Positions 1-7,436 are shown, numbered from the stretch's first letter. The stretch: DNA of 14,593 bases from Phycisphaerae bacterium (GCA_016935885.1 JAFGQA010000079.1:1-14593); one strand, 5' to 3'. The notes: generated by a model not told the origin, from the letters alone. Made by a program: numbers and translations.

Positions 1-1008
1 GTCAGCACTCGGCGACAGTTTCTCAGGAAGGTCACTGCCACCGCGGCGGGTGCGGTGGTTGGGGGGGCTGTTGCGCCGGGCTGTGCGGCCGAGCCGCGCG
101 ACACGAGTCAGCCAACGAGTAGGGCGGCCCCGCGCGTGGCGATTGCGCGGGACGAGGCGCTCACACGCGGCAGGGTTGGCGAACACGGCGACTTGCTGCG
201 GAAGCTTCTCGATGCCGCCGTGCAGAAGGCGACAGACGCGCCCGACGCGGCGGCCGCTTGGCGGTCGCTGTTTCGGCCGGCGGACCGCGTGGGGATCAAG
301 GTCAACACGCTGGGGCTGTCGACACAACCGGCGGTGGTCGATGCCATCGTGGCGGGCCTTCTGGGGGCGGGGCTCGCCGCCGAGAAGATCATCGTATGGG
401 ACCGGTTCGACACGGAGCTGGCCGCGGCGGGCTTCAAGCTGAACAAGTCGAGACGGGGCGTCCAGTGCCGCGGCACCGACGCCGAGCAGTACGGTAGCGG
501 CTATCAGCAGGATATCGAATCGAGCGGGCGGATCGGATCGTGCTTCTCGAAGATTGTTGCCGAGGAGGTCAACGCCCTGATCTGCGTGCCGGTGCTCAAG
601 GACCACAATCTGGCGGGCGTCTCGCTGGGGTTGAAGAACTTCTTCGGGGCGATCCACAACCCGAACAAGTACCACGACCACAACTGCGATCCGTACGTGG
701 CCGACGTGGTGTCGCACCGGTTCATCGCGCCGAAGTGGCGGCTGACGGTCTGCGACGGCACACGGGCCCAGTACAACGCCGGCCCGGCCCGGCATCCCGG
801 CTTCGCCTGGCCGTTCGGCGGGCTGATCGTCAGCGGCGATTTCGTGGCCGCCGACGCCGTGGCCGCCGACCTGCTCGATGCCCAGCGGAAGGTGAAAGGG
901 CTCAAGTCGCTCGCGGAAGACAAGCGCCCGGCGAAGCACATTGCCACGGCCGGGGCCCGCGGGCTGGGCGTGGCGGACCTGAGCAAGATCGAGCGGATTG
1001 AGGTGTGA
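1..1008 (+). CDS. Tat-signal DUF362 domain protein (5' partial)
   Basis: The frame is open from the first base, so the start lies off the left edge; 335 codons are visible before TGA. The visible N-terminus reads STRRQFLRK, then an alanine/glycine/valine-rich stretch ending at VAPGC. That is a twin-arginine signal with a possible lipobox cysteine, suggesting export in folded form and perhaps lipid anchoring. The body has the DUF362 hallmark RVGIKVNTLG near visible residue 98, followed by ICVPVLKDHNLAGVSLGLKN and FFGAIHNPNKYHDHN. DUF362 proteins are of unknown biochemical function; several are linked to iron-sulfur proteins. No CxxCxxC ferredoxin motif is seen here. One base separates its stop from the ATG of the next small ORF, implying translational coupling and an operon with the radical SAM gene. 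The GTG at 55 is an internal codon, because starting there would remove the twin-arginine motif. Family call is firm; function unknown. Confidence 0.85.
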   Translation, partial: VSTRRQFLRKVTATAAGAVVGGAVAPGCAAEPRDTSQPTSRAAPRVAIARDEALTRGRVGEHGDLLRKLLDAAVQKATDAPDAAAAWRSLFRPADRVGIKVNTLGLSTQPAVVDAIVAGLLGAGLAAEKIIVWDRFDTELAAAGFKLNKSRRGVQCRGTDAEQYGSGYQQDIESSGRIGSCFSKIVAEEVNALICVPVLKDHNLAGVSLGLKNFFGAIHNPNKYHDHNCDPYVADVVSHRFIAPKWRLTVCDGTRAQYNAGPARHPGFAWPFGGLIVSGDFVAADAVAADLLDAQRKVKGLKSLAEDKRPAKHIATAGARGLGVADLSKIERIEV

Positions 1009-1009
1009 G

Positions 1010-1183
1010 ATGCGGCTCGAAGAAACTCGAAAGCAGATTCCGGAGGGCCTGGAGCAGGCCAGGAGCGGCGAACTCGTCGACGGCGAACAGGTGTTTGAGA
1101 GGCTCGAGAAACGGAGCCGGCGTCTGCGGAAGAAATCCAAGCGGGCCGGAGGGCCCGAGGTGGGACATGGACAACCTCGATAA
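1010..1183 (+). CDS. 57-aa small ORF resembling the C-terminal part of a ParD-type antitoxin
   Basis: The ATG lies one base after the DUF362 stop, with GAGG six bases upstream. The frame ends in TAA, overlapping the radical SAM gene by 17 bases. The protein is highly charged and probably helical. Residues about 9-30, PEGLEQARSGELVDGEQVFE, resemble the toxin-binding C-terminal segment typical of ParD-family type II antitoxins (EGL...GELVDGE.VF..L). A lysine/arginine-rich tail follows. The ribbon-helix-helix DNA-binding part expected before this segment is absent: the upstream sequence in this frame lies inside the DUF362 gene and stops soon. No RelE/ParE-type toxin is visible beside it. It could be a relic captured between two operon genes, a short functional peptide, or a chance frame. 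Good spacing and motif resemblance favour translation; the antitoxin role is only inferred. Confidence 0.45.
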   Translation: MRLEETRKQIPEGLEQARSGELVDGEQVFERLEKRSRRLRKKSKRAGGPEVGHGQPR

Positions 1184-2375
1184 CATGTTCCAGCAGCCGA
1201 CCCGGCGGGACTTGATTCGGCTCGGGCTGGCCTGCGGGGCGGCCGGGGTGTTGTGCAGAGCGGCCGGCGCGATCGCGCAGGACGTCGCCGGGAGCGCGGC
1301 GATCAACGGGCCGAAGCTAAAGGGCGTGGCCCGCCACGAGGCGATGTACTGGGAGAAGCTCGAGGAAAACAGGGTCAAATGCGTCCTGTGCCCGCGGGAG
1401 TGCGAGGTGGCGGACGTGGAGCGCGGCTATTGCGGTGTTCGCGAGAACCAAGGCGGGGCGTATCAAACGCTGGTGTATGGCGCGCTGTGCTCGGCGAACG
1501 TAGACCCGATCGAGAAGAAGCCGCTGTTTCACTATCTGCCCGGCACGACGGCGTTCTCCATTGCCACGGCCGGCTGCAACATCGAGTGCAAGTTTTGCCA
1601 GAACTGGCAGATCAGCCAGTTTCGGCCCGAGCAGGTCGGCAGCGTGCTCGTGCCGCCGGAGCAGTTGGTGGCCTCCTGCAAGTCGCGCCGGTGCCCCACG
1701 ATCGCCTACACGTATTCCGAGCCGGTCGTCTTCTACGAATACATGCACGACACGGCGGCCATGGCACGACAGCGCGGCATCGGCAGCGTGATGATCTCCA
1801 ACGGCTACATCCAGGAGAAGCCGCTGCGCGAGCTGTGCCGGCATTTGACGGGCGTCAAGATCGACTTCAAGGCGTTCACAGAGAAGTTCTACCGTGAGTC
1901 GTGCGCGGGCGAGTTGAAGCCGGTGCTCGCCACGTTGGAGGTGCTGAAGGACATCGGCATCTGGTTCGAGCTGGTGATCCTGATCATCCCGACGCTGAAT
2001 GACTCGCCGGATGAGATCAGACAGATGAGCCAGTGGGTGGTCAAGCACCTCGGGCCGGACGTGCCGATGCACTTCACGCGGTTTCACCCGACGTACCGGA
2101 TGACGAACCTGCCGCAGACGCCCGTCTCGACGCTGGACCGCTGCCGCAAGATCGCCCTCGATGCCGGTGTGCACTACGTCTACGCCGGCAATGTCCCCAT
2201 GCACCCCGGTGAAAACACATACTGCCATCATTGCCAGGAGGAACTGATCCGGCGTGTTGGCTTCCGCGTGGCGTCGAACGAGATCAAAGACGGCAAGTGC
2301 CCCAAGTGCGGCACGACGATCCCCGGCACATGGTCGCAGGAGCAGGCGCTCGCGTTCAAGCCGCGCGCGTCATAG
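1167..2375 (+). CDS. amrS: AmmeMemoRadiSam system radical SAM enzyme with Tat signal
   Basis: 402 aa from the ATG at 1167, which has GAGG six bases upstream; ATG 1185 is an alternative with a poorer site. The radical SAM cluster motif is C137-x3-C141-x2-C144 (CNIECKFCQNW), which binds a 4Fe-4S cluster and S-adenosylmethionine. A preceding cysteine set, C72/C75/C79/C89 (KCVLCPREC, GYCGVR), and a C-terminal set, C353/C356/C378/C381 (CHHC, CPKC), give the pattern of the pyruvate-formate-lyase-activase-like AmmeMemoRadiSam family (AmrS). In that system the enzyme occurs with AMMECR1 and Memo proteins; its substrate is unknown. Neither partner gene is in this window. Residues 11-38 (PTRRDLIRLG, a hydrophobic stretch, then AIA) form a plausible twin-arginine signal, which is odd for an enzyme needing cytosolic SAM and reductant. 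It is the third gene of the operon. Family call is strong; location is inferred. Confidence 0.88.
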   Translation: MDNLDNMFQQPTRRDLIRLGLACGAAGVLCRAAGAIAQDVAGSAAINGPKLKGVARHEAMYWEKLEENRVKCVLCPRECEVADVERGYCGVRENQGGAYQTLVYGALCSANVDPIEKKPLFHYLPGTTAFSIATAGCNIECKFCQNWQISQFRPEQVGSVLVPPEQLVASCKSRRCPTIAYTYSEPVVFYEYMHDTAAMARQRGIGSVMISNGYIQEKPLRELCRHLTGVKIDFKAFTEKFYRESCAGELKPVLATLEVLKDIGIWFELVILIIPTLNDSPDEIRQMSQWVVKHLGPDVPMHFTRFHPTYRMTNLPQTPVSTLDRCRKIALDAGVHYVYAGNVPMHPGENTYCHHCQEELIRRVGFRVASNEIKDGKCPKCGTTIPGTWSQEQALAFKPRAS

Positions 2376-2433
2376 CAGCCCGCTGTAAAACGGGAAACAG
2401 CGGTCCGGAAACGCCTCTCCTGACCGCGAAAAC

Positions 2434-2453
2434 CACCGGCTTTGGCGCCGGTG
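2434..2453. repeat. 7-bp-stem palindrome between convergent genes
   Basis: CACCGGC and GCCGGTG pair perfectly around the six-base loop TTTGGC. It sits in the 213-bp space between the stop of the radical SAM gene (plus) and the stop of the large minus-strand gene, where a bidirectional transcription stop would be useful. No T-run follows on either strand, so a classical intrinsic terminator is not supported. The arms match the palindrome at 5945-5967 with a C-G pair replaced by T-A, suggesting one dispersed family. Confidence 0.4.
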
Positions 2454-2588
2454 CCACAGTTCTGCCAGGGGCTGCTAGGGTGAGGGCTTGCGGACAATAT
2501 AGTGATGTCATACTGCACAATCTCGAATGACGCTCGGCTTCACGAGTTTCATCAGTGGGATTGAGCAGGCTCACCCGGTGAATCAGAG

Positions 2589-5500
2589 TCAAGGCAGCCT
2601 GGAAGGTTGGGTCGTTGCATAACGGCTCAGCAGTTCCTCGAAACGAGGATCGGAGCGAAGCGGCGCCAGCAGTCTGTCTTCTCTCAAGGTCTCGGGTGCA
2701 ACGCCGGCCGCCAAGGCGGTCCTAATCCGGCCCAACGCTGTCTCGGAGTCGTTGGCCTGGGCTGCTAAGGCCGCCCGTATGTGATTCGCCTCGCCCGCCG
2801 TGGGATGTCTCTCGAGGAAAGGTTCCAGGTATCGGATCGCATCCTCCGGACGATTCAATCTGGCCATCGCAAAGGCCAGTCGGACCACAATCGCCTCCTT
2901 ATCCGGATCGAGGTCGTGTGCCTCGGCCAGGTAGTCCGCGGCGACACTCCACAGGCCTTCTCGCCACGCTCGATACGCCCGGGCATAGAGCGCCTCTGCC
3001 AGTTCCGTGAATGCGACGTCGCCCACCAGGGCGGTCACCGTCGGCTGGCGAACCAGGTCAATTTGATCGAGCATCCCCATGAGTTCGGGCGTCACAACTT
3101 GGCTGGAATCGCGTTCGAGGAGCGTTCGTCGATACTCGAGTAGTTGATGGTGAAGAGCATAGTCGCCTGTGTCGAGTTGGTACGCATCTAAGAAATTGCG
3201 AAGCGCTGCAACCGGTTCGCGGTTCTCTGCCGCTTCAAGCCCCCTGATCCATAACTTGTGGCCCTGTTGAGAATCCGCGGCTCTCTCGCGGAGTCTCTGA
3301 TGCATCTCGTTCCGCGCTGACAAGGTCACAATCTCGTCAAAGGGAAGACGAGCGATGCTGTACAGCTCCTTCAGGATGGATAGTGTCTCTGGACGGTAAA
3401 GGCTTCGCGGCGCGGAGAACTCGAGCAAGGCGTTATCATCGGTATGAATCGGCGCCGTTGAAGCCCATTGGCGAACGGGCTCGCCCGAGCTGATGAATCT
3501 TCCCAGGACCATGGCGACGTTGACGATGCCGATGCGATACAGGTCCTTCCTCACCGCTGGTGCGGAGAAGCGGCGGGAGACGTCATCCAGGGGTATCTCA
3601 AAGGGCCTGTGCCCGGCGATAAACAGAATATCGCCGGTCGTGGCTTTCCAGATCGACACGAAGCCCATCACGTCGCACAGCGTGTGGGCGATCATCCGGA
3701 AGTCGTTGAGCGACATCGCGTAGGCTTGCAGCCAGATGCACAGCACGCCGCGGTCGGACAGATGCTCCTTGGCCAACGAGAAGTATTCCTTCGTAAACAG
3801 GCTGGAGACGCCGGAGATCCAGGGGTTGGAGGGCTCTGAGACGATGAGATCGTATATCTCGTGCGTCAAAAGGAGGTGATTCCGAGCGTCCGCCCGAATC
3901 ATATTCAAACGCTCATCCTCAGTGAGCACGCCATACGCATAGGGTGCGAAGAACGCGGCGGCCTTGATGACCTCCTCGCTGATCTCGATGCAATCCAATT
4001 GCTCGAAGGAGCCATACCGGTTGACCGCACTCAGCGTCATGCCCGATGCCAGACCGATCACACACGCTTTCTTGCCATCTTGACACAGGAGTGCCGGCAG
4101 ATGCCCGCTGAGCAACTGTGTCGGCATATCCGTGTCTCCCGTGGAGGCGTCGACCTTCCCGTTAACGGCCAGGGAGTAATGAGTCGTCTCATTGCTAGTC
4201 CGAAGGACGGATACCGTCGTATCAACACCCTCACCGAAGTAAACGAACTCGCGTTTGTGTTCGGCGTCGGGCCTGTTTCCGCGGCTCTTCCCTCGGCCGA
4301 GATATGGCGCGCTGGTGAGCAGTTCGCGGTTCCACCTTCCGCTCGCAACGGCGGCAAGTGGAATGACCAGTGCCATGGCGAGCGGTGGCGCAAAGCGCCA
4401 GGCGATGTGTACACCGGCGGGGCGTGAGACGATCAGCAGCCAAGCCCCGGCCATCCCGTTCAGAAGCGCCGCGAACACAATGGAGTTTTGGACCCCGAGG
4501 ACGTCGCTGCGAATCAGCAGGAAGCCGGCCAGCAAGGACCCGACGATCGTTCCAAGCGTGTTGATCACGTAGGCCCGCCCGACGGCGGCGCCCGTCTCGC
4601 CCTCCTTGGCGGCAATGATCTTTGTCACCAGGGGGAAAATCGCCCCCATCAGAAACGTCGGAACGAGCGTCACGGCAATCACAAGCATGAATTGGGTCCA
4701 CAGTAGGGTCCCGTAGTTCTCGTGACATCTGGCCACAATCCACTCTGCGAGAGCCGGTGCGCGGCCGTGGACTGGCATCATCAGAATCGCCGACAAGCCC
4801 AGGGCCAGTTCCAACCACCCGAACACGAGTACCGGATTGTGCCAGCGATCCACCCGCCGAGCGGTCAGCAGGCTGCCCACACCCAGACCGAGGATGAAGC
4901 CGGCGAGGATGCAGGTGAACGCGTACGTGCTGGAGCCGATCGACATGATCAGGGCACGGGTCCATGCGATCTGGTAGACCATGGCCGAGAAACCCGAGAG
5001 GGCGAAGGCAATCATCACGGCCCAACGTACGTTGGACGCCATGGGCACAGAAGCCGCGGACCGGTCCGCCTTCGGGGATGGAACAACTGGCCGCTTCGTT
5101 CCCTCCCCCGCCTCCGCCAGCCGAGTGCCCGTGCTGCCCAGGAGGAGAATGGCCACTAGGCCAATTGCCAGATTCGTGAAGGCTGCCACATGGGTCGTGT
5201 GCGTCAACCCGAGGGCCGGAATGAGCCAGAATCCGGCGAGCATCGTCCCCAGGACAGCCCCCAGCGTGTTGATGCCGTAGAGGCGGCCCACCGATCTGCC
5301 GAAGGCATCCCCATCTCGTGTCGTGTAATGGACCAGGATCGGGAGCGTTGCCCCCATGCACGTGGCCGGTATGAGCAACACGACACTGCTGACCAGGAAC
5401 CGGGCGCCCGTGAGGATCCAGGGAGTGTCGGCGACATGTGGATACATCACTTGGTAGAGCGGCTGTGCCGCGCCGAGCAGCAGCGGCACGATCAAGCCGT

Positions 5501-5750
5501 ACAAACCCACTGCGATCTCGAGCATCCCGTACGCTCGGCCGGGCCGCTTGAGCGCGTCGGATAGGCGGCCGGCAATATGGCTGCCCAATGCCAACCCGGA
5601 CATGAACGCCACGACCACGGTCGTGATCGCGTAGGTCGTGCCGCCGAGCACGAGGATCAGTTGACGCGTCCAGACCACCTCGTAGACCAAACTCGTGCAG
5701 CCCGAGAGGAAGAAGAGAAGGCAGGCCACCACCGTGGATCTCGTGCGCAT
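2589..5750 (-). CDS. Fused polytopic membrane protein with spermidine-synthase-like domain and TPR-like tail
   Basis: 1053 aa from ATG 5750; a TTG one codon upstream (5753) is an alternative, with GGAGA 10 bases before the ATG or 7 before the TTG. Two homologous membrane halves come first: residues about 6-205 open with LSGCTSLVYEVVWTRQLILV, and about 240-470 open with LSGFSAMVYQIAWTRALIMS, each with several hydrophobic segments. Residues about 500-780 form a Rossmann-type spermidine-synthase-like domain: the cofactor loop VIGLASGMTLSAV near 565 and acidic CIEIS near 588 fit SAM-type binding, then DARNHLL and DLIVSEPSNPW. The usual YHE substrate motif and catalytic aspartate of true polyamine synthases are not evident. 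A helical tail from about 835 has TPR-like pieces (AADYLAEAHDLDPD, AIRYLEPFLERHP). This architecture fits the fused MFS/spermidine synthase family, of unknown substrate. It faces the radical SAM gene convergently. Confidence 0.85.
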   Translation of the reverse strand: MRTRSTVVACLLFFLSGCTSLVYEVVWTRQLILVLGGTTYAITTVVVAFMSGLALGSHIAGRLSDALKRPGRAYGMLEIAVGLYGLIVPLLLGAAQPLYQVMYPHVADTPWILTGARFLVSSVVLLIPATCMGATLPILVHYTTRDGDAFGRSVGRLYGINTLGAVLGTMLAGFWLIPALGLTHTTHVAAFTNLAIGLVAILLLGSTGTRLAEAGEGTKRPVVPSPKADRSAASVPMASNVRWAVMIAFALSGFSAMVYQIAWTRALIMSIGSSTYAFTCILAGFILGLGVGSLLTARRVDRWHNPVLVFGWLELALGLSAILMMPVHGRAPALAEWIVARCHENYGTLLWTQFMLVIAVTLVPTFLMGAIFPLVTKIIAAKEGETGAAVGRAYVINTLGTIVGSLLAGFLLIRSDVLGVQNSIVFAALLNGMAGAWLLIVSRPAGVHIAWRFAPPLAMALVIPLAAVASGRWNRELLTSAPYLGRGKSRGNRPDAEHKREFVYFGEGVDTTVSVLRTSNETTHYSLAVNGKVDASTGDTDMPTQLLSGHLPALLCQDGKKACVIGLASGMTLSAVNRYGSFEQLDCIEISEEVIKAAAFFAPYAYGVLTEDERLNMIRADARNHLLLTHEIYDLIVSEPSNPWISGVSSLFTKEYFSLAKEHLSDRGVLCIWLQAYAMSLNDFRMIAHTLCDVMGFVSIWKATTGDILFIAGHRPFEIPLDDVSRRFSAPAVRKDLYRIGIVNVAMVLGRFISSGEPVRQWASTAPIHTDDNALLEFSAPRSLYRPETLSILKELYSIARLPFDEIVTLSARNEMHQRLRERAADSQQGHKLWIRGLEAAENREPVAALRNFLDAYQLDTGDYALHHQLLEYRRTLLERDSSQVVTPELMGMLDQIDLVRQPTVTALVGDVAFTELAEALYARAYRAWREGLWSVAADYLAEAHDLDPDKEAIVVRLAFAMARLNRPEDAIRYLEPFLERHPTAGEANHIRAALAAQANDSETALGRIRTALAAGVAPETLREDRLLAPLRSDPRFEELLSRYATTQPSRLP

Positions 5751-5786
5751 CAACGATCGGTCTCCGACTTGCCGGGGAGCGGCGTC

Positions 5787-5815
5787 AGTGTATCAGTCCC
5801 GGCGTGGGTTCACCA
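5787..5815 (-). promoter_or_regulatory. Candidate sigma70-type promoter of the large fused gene
   Basis: Reading the minus strand, TGGTGA (5815-5810) is followed by a 17-base spacer and TACACT (5792-5787), about 37 bases before the ATG at 5750. The -35 is weak (3 of 6) and the -10 fair (4 of 6). The same TACACT with a 17-base spacer precedes the neighbouring PEP-CTERM gene, which gives modest mutual support. Confidence 0.35.
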
Positions 5816-5944
5816 TCGGCGACGTGCGAGGCGGGCTACGTAGCGTCCGTTACACCTCGGGCCGCATTCGATTCTGGGTACCATGGGCGGGTTGACGCAT
5901 CCAGACCACCCGTGCGGTCCCCCGGTGGGCGCATCAGGCACCCA

Positions 5945-5967
5945 CACTGGCAGGCAAGCTGCCAGTG
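5945..5967. repeat. Perfect 9-bp-stem palindrome
   Basis: CACTGGCAG pairs with CTGCCAGTG around the five-base loop GCAAG. There is no adjacent T-run, and it lies upstream of, not behind, the flanking genes, so it is better read as a REP-like dispersed palindrome than a terminator. Similar CACTGGC...GCCAGTG palindromes are, from memory, frequent in planctomycete intergenic DNA; copy number cannot be tested here. Confidence 0.6.
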
Positions 5968-6050
5968 GCACCCGCCTAAGCTGCCACGGACCCGGTTGCG
6001 CGGCGTGTACGTCACGATCGTTGGTGGATTCCAATACGGCTAGGGGCCGC

Positions 6051-6168
6051 TGGCGCGAGAGTCCCTTCTCGCACCCACGTCTTCGGGAACCCATTCCTGC
6101 AGGCATCACAGGATAGGAATCCTGCAGCGAAAGGAGCCGAGAAGGGATTCTCGGCTCAGCGTCAATCG
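6051..6168. repeat. 118-bp dispersed foldback element, copy A
   Basis: Aligned without gaps to 7658-7775, 88 of 118 bases match by hand count. The element starts with a hairpin (GCGAGA / TCTCGC, 6055-6072) and ends with another (GCCGAGAA / TTCTCGGC, 6136-6155). The two hairpins are also near-perfect inverted copies of each other, so the whole element can fold into one long stem with ends at about 6056 and 6153. No protein is evident. It is probably a small non-autonomous or REP-type intergenic repeat. Confidence 0.65.
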
Positions 6169-6197
6169 CCAATCCCCAATCCCCAACCCCAATCGTC
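6164..6197. repeat. Imperfect tandem repeat of a 7-base unit (AATCCCC)
   Basis: Units AATCGCC, AATCCCC, AATCCCC, AACCCC and AATCGTC follow one another directly after the 118-bp element, about four to five copies with one base lost in the fourth. The second copy of the 118-bp element is not followed by this tandem, so it is a separate slippage-prone tract. Confidence 0.5.
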
Positions 6198-6232
6198 GAT
6201 CGTCAACGAAAAGACCGGGCTGCGTGCCCCAA

Positions 6233-6271
6233 TAGAAAACCGGGACCCGCCTGGGCGACCGGTCCCGGTTT
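6233..6271 (-). terminator. Rho-independent terminator of the PEP-CTERM gene
   Basis: A perfect 11-bp stem (AAACCGGGACC at 6237-6247 with GGTCCCGGTTT at 6261-6271) encloses a 13-base loop. On the minus strand the descending arm runs directly into TTTTCTATT. It begins 26 bases after the stop codon of the minus-strand gene ending at 6298, the expected place and orientation. Confidence 0.75.
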
Positions 6272-6297
6272 GAGCATGCCGCATTCGGCACTGAGAG

Positions 6298-7269
6298 TTA
6301 CCGTCGTCGTCGCATCACCACCAGACCGGCAAGGACGAGCAATGCGATCGTAGCGGGCTCAGGAATCGCGCCGATGCGAAACCCGAGAGTGTTCTCTTCG
6401 TACGTTGGCGACAGGTACCACGAACACTTCCTGCCGATGGCGTATTGTATCCCTTTGAGCCAAGGGCTGTCCCATGCCCCCCCTCGCAGACAGCGAAACG
6501 TGGTCTCCGCAATCGCCTCGTTCCACTCCTCGACGTTGCCGGTCTGATCGAACGTGCCATAGGCACTAACAGATGGCTTGAACGTGTAGGCTCCTACGTC
6601 CGTCAAATCGTATACCGCATAGTACCAGTTCGCAGATCCCACCGAAGAAGCGCCCGGTGGTGCTTCAGGGTCGGGCCAATCCCAATCAGAGGCCTGCGTG
6701 GCATAGTACCAATACCCCGCATCAAGCCCGCCCCCCTTGTAGTACGCCGCCTTACACCACTCGTCGTTACTTGTGACGAAGACCTGGGCGCCCGGATTAC
6801 GCGTGACGGTGTTGTTCGCCACCGCCTCGGGCGTGAGGGTATACGCACCAGTCTCCGTGTCCCCCGAGCCCTGGCCGTTGTGCATCCAGTTGGCAAAGCG
6901 GCACGAGTCCCAGAAGCTGACGTAATTCACCGGCTTGTTCTCACGACCCGGGATCACGCCGTACTCGTAGCTGCCGGGCGAGCCGGTTCGGATGATCCCA
7001 CACGCTGCCATGCCACCTTCCATGTCCGGGTTGTACAACTCGTAGGGATCGTCAGCCGCGACGGTGTTGAGGAAGTCGGCGTATTGGGATGTGGTCACCT
7101 CGTACTTGTCGATGTAATACGAGTATGCCACGGCTCCGTCGCCGAGATCATCCGCCGCGTTTCCCGGATCGCCAACTGGGACCCAATCTATCACCACGCC
7201 CGCCTGCGCACCGCAAATACAGCCCAACACCATTCCCGTTACGATCACGGATCTTGTAACGTTTCGCAT
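6298..7269 (-). CDS. SUMF1/formylglycine-generating-enzyme-like protein with PEP-CTERM sorting signal
   Basis: 323 aa. The ATG at 7269 is chosen because GAGGAGG lies eight bases upstream; a longer frame to 7320 would put charged residues before the signal peptide. Residues 1-23 are a secretion signal ending AQA. Residues about 25-300 look like a sulfatase-modifying-factor (FGE-sulfatase) fold: IDKYEVTTSQYADFLN (53-68), PVNYVSFWDSCRFANWM (113-129), DQTGNVEEWNE (241-251), FRCLRGGAWDS (258-268) and LGFRIG (295-300). The C-terminus is a PEP-CTERM tripartite signal: PEP at 303-305, a hydrophobic helix, then MRRRR. This implies export and sorting at the cell envelope by an exosortase, which is not in this window. 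In the catalytic-cysteine region only one cysteine is evident (GRKCSWY), so formylglycine-generating activity is doubtful. It has its own promoter and terminator, hence is monocistronic. Confidence 0.9.
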   Translation of the reverse strand: MRNVTRSVIVTGMVLGCICGAQAGVVIDWVPVGDPGNAADDLGDGAVAYSYYIDKYEVTTSQYADFLNTVAADDPYELYNPDMEGGMAACGIIRTGSPGSYEYGVIPGRENKPVNYVSFWDSCRFANWMHNGQGSGDTETGAYTLTPEAVANNTVTRNPGAQVFVTSNDEWCKAAYYKGGGLDAGYWYYATQASDWDWPDPEAPPGASSVGSANWYYAVYDLTDVGAYTFKPSVSAYGTFDQTGNVEEWNEAIAETTFRCLRGGAWDSPWLKGIQYAIGRKCSWYLSPTYEENTLGFRIGAIPEPATIALLVLAGLVVMRRRR

Positions 7270-7277
7270 CGTCCTGT

Positions 7278-7284
7278 CCTCCTC
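7278..7284 (-). promoter_or_regulatory. Strong Shine-Dalgarno site fixing the PEP-CTERM gene start
   Basis: The minus strand reads GAGGAGG, then eight bases, then the ATG at 7269. This selects that ATG over the upstream in-frame start at 7320, which would give a 17-residue charged extension before the signal peptide. Confidence 0.75.
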
Positions 7285-7436
7285 AGCAAAAACGCCAGCC
7301 CCCCTGTATCTACGCTCCATTCACTCGGGCACGACAAGTGAGGCCAACGGCGGACAGGAACTTCTCTCTCAGTTCTGTAGACCCATTCGCCAGCGGAGTG
7401 GATGCCTCGTCCAACTCCGCCACACGCACCGTCGAT

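Larger units (their letters stand above)
5751..6297. other. Intergenic space rich in palindromic repeats
   Basis: No convincing gene is seen in these 547 bases. Open frames here have no ribosome-binding site or recognisable domain, and several only translate repeat DNA. The space holds, in order, the candidate promoter of the large minus-strand gene, a perfect 9-bp-stem palindrome (5945-5967), a 118-bp element (6051-6168) shared with 7658-7775, an imperfect tandem of the heptamer AATCCCC (about 6164-6197), and the terminator of the PEP-CTERM gene (6233-6271). The octamer GCACCCAC occurs at 5938 and also inside both copies of the 118-bp element. Confidence 0.7.

Noticed and set aside
1317..2231. 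A 304-codon minus-strand frame opposite the radical SAM gene.
   Set aside because: It is the shadow of a confidently identified gene, with no recognisable domain or ribosome-binding site.
4231..5361. A 376-codon frame inside the large fused gene, same strand but shifted frame.
   Set aside because: The composition is histidine/arginine rich without membrane segments, while the main frame shows clear transmembrane repeats through the same DNA.
5945..5967. The 9-bp palindrome as an intrinsic terminator.
   Set aside because: No T-run follows on either strand and it is not behind any gene end; the terminator for the upstream gene is the separate 11-bp stem at 6237-6271.
6051..6168. The 118-bp repeats as a CRISPR array or insertion-sequence ends.
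   Set aside because: Only two copies 1.6 kb apart with a normal gene between them, no regular spacers, no transposase and no target duplication seen.
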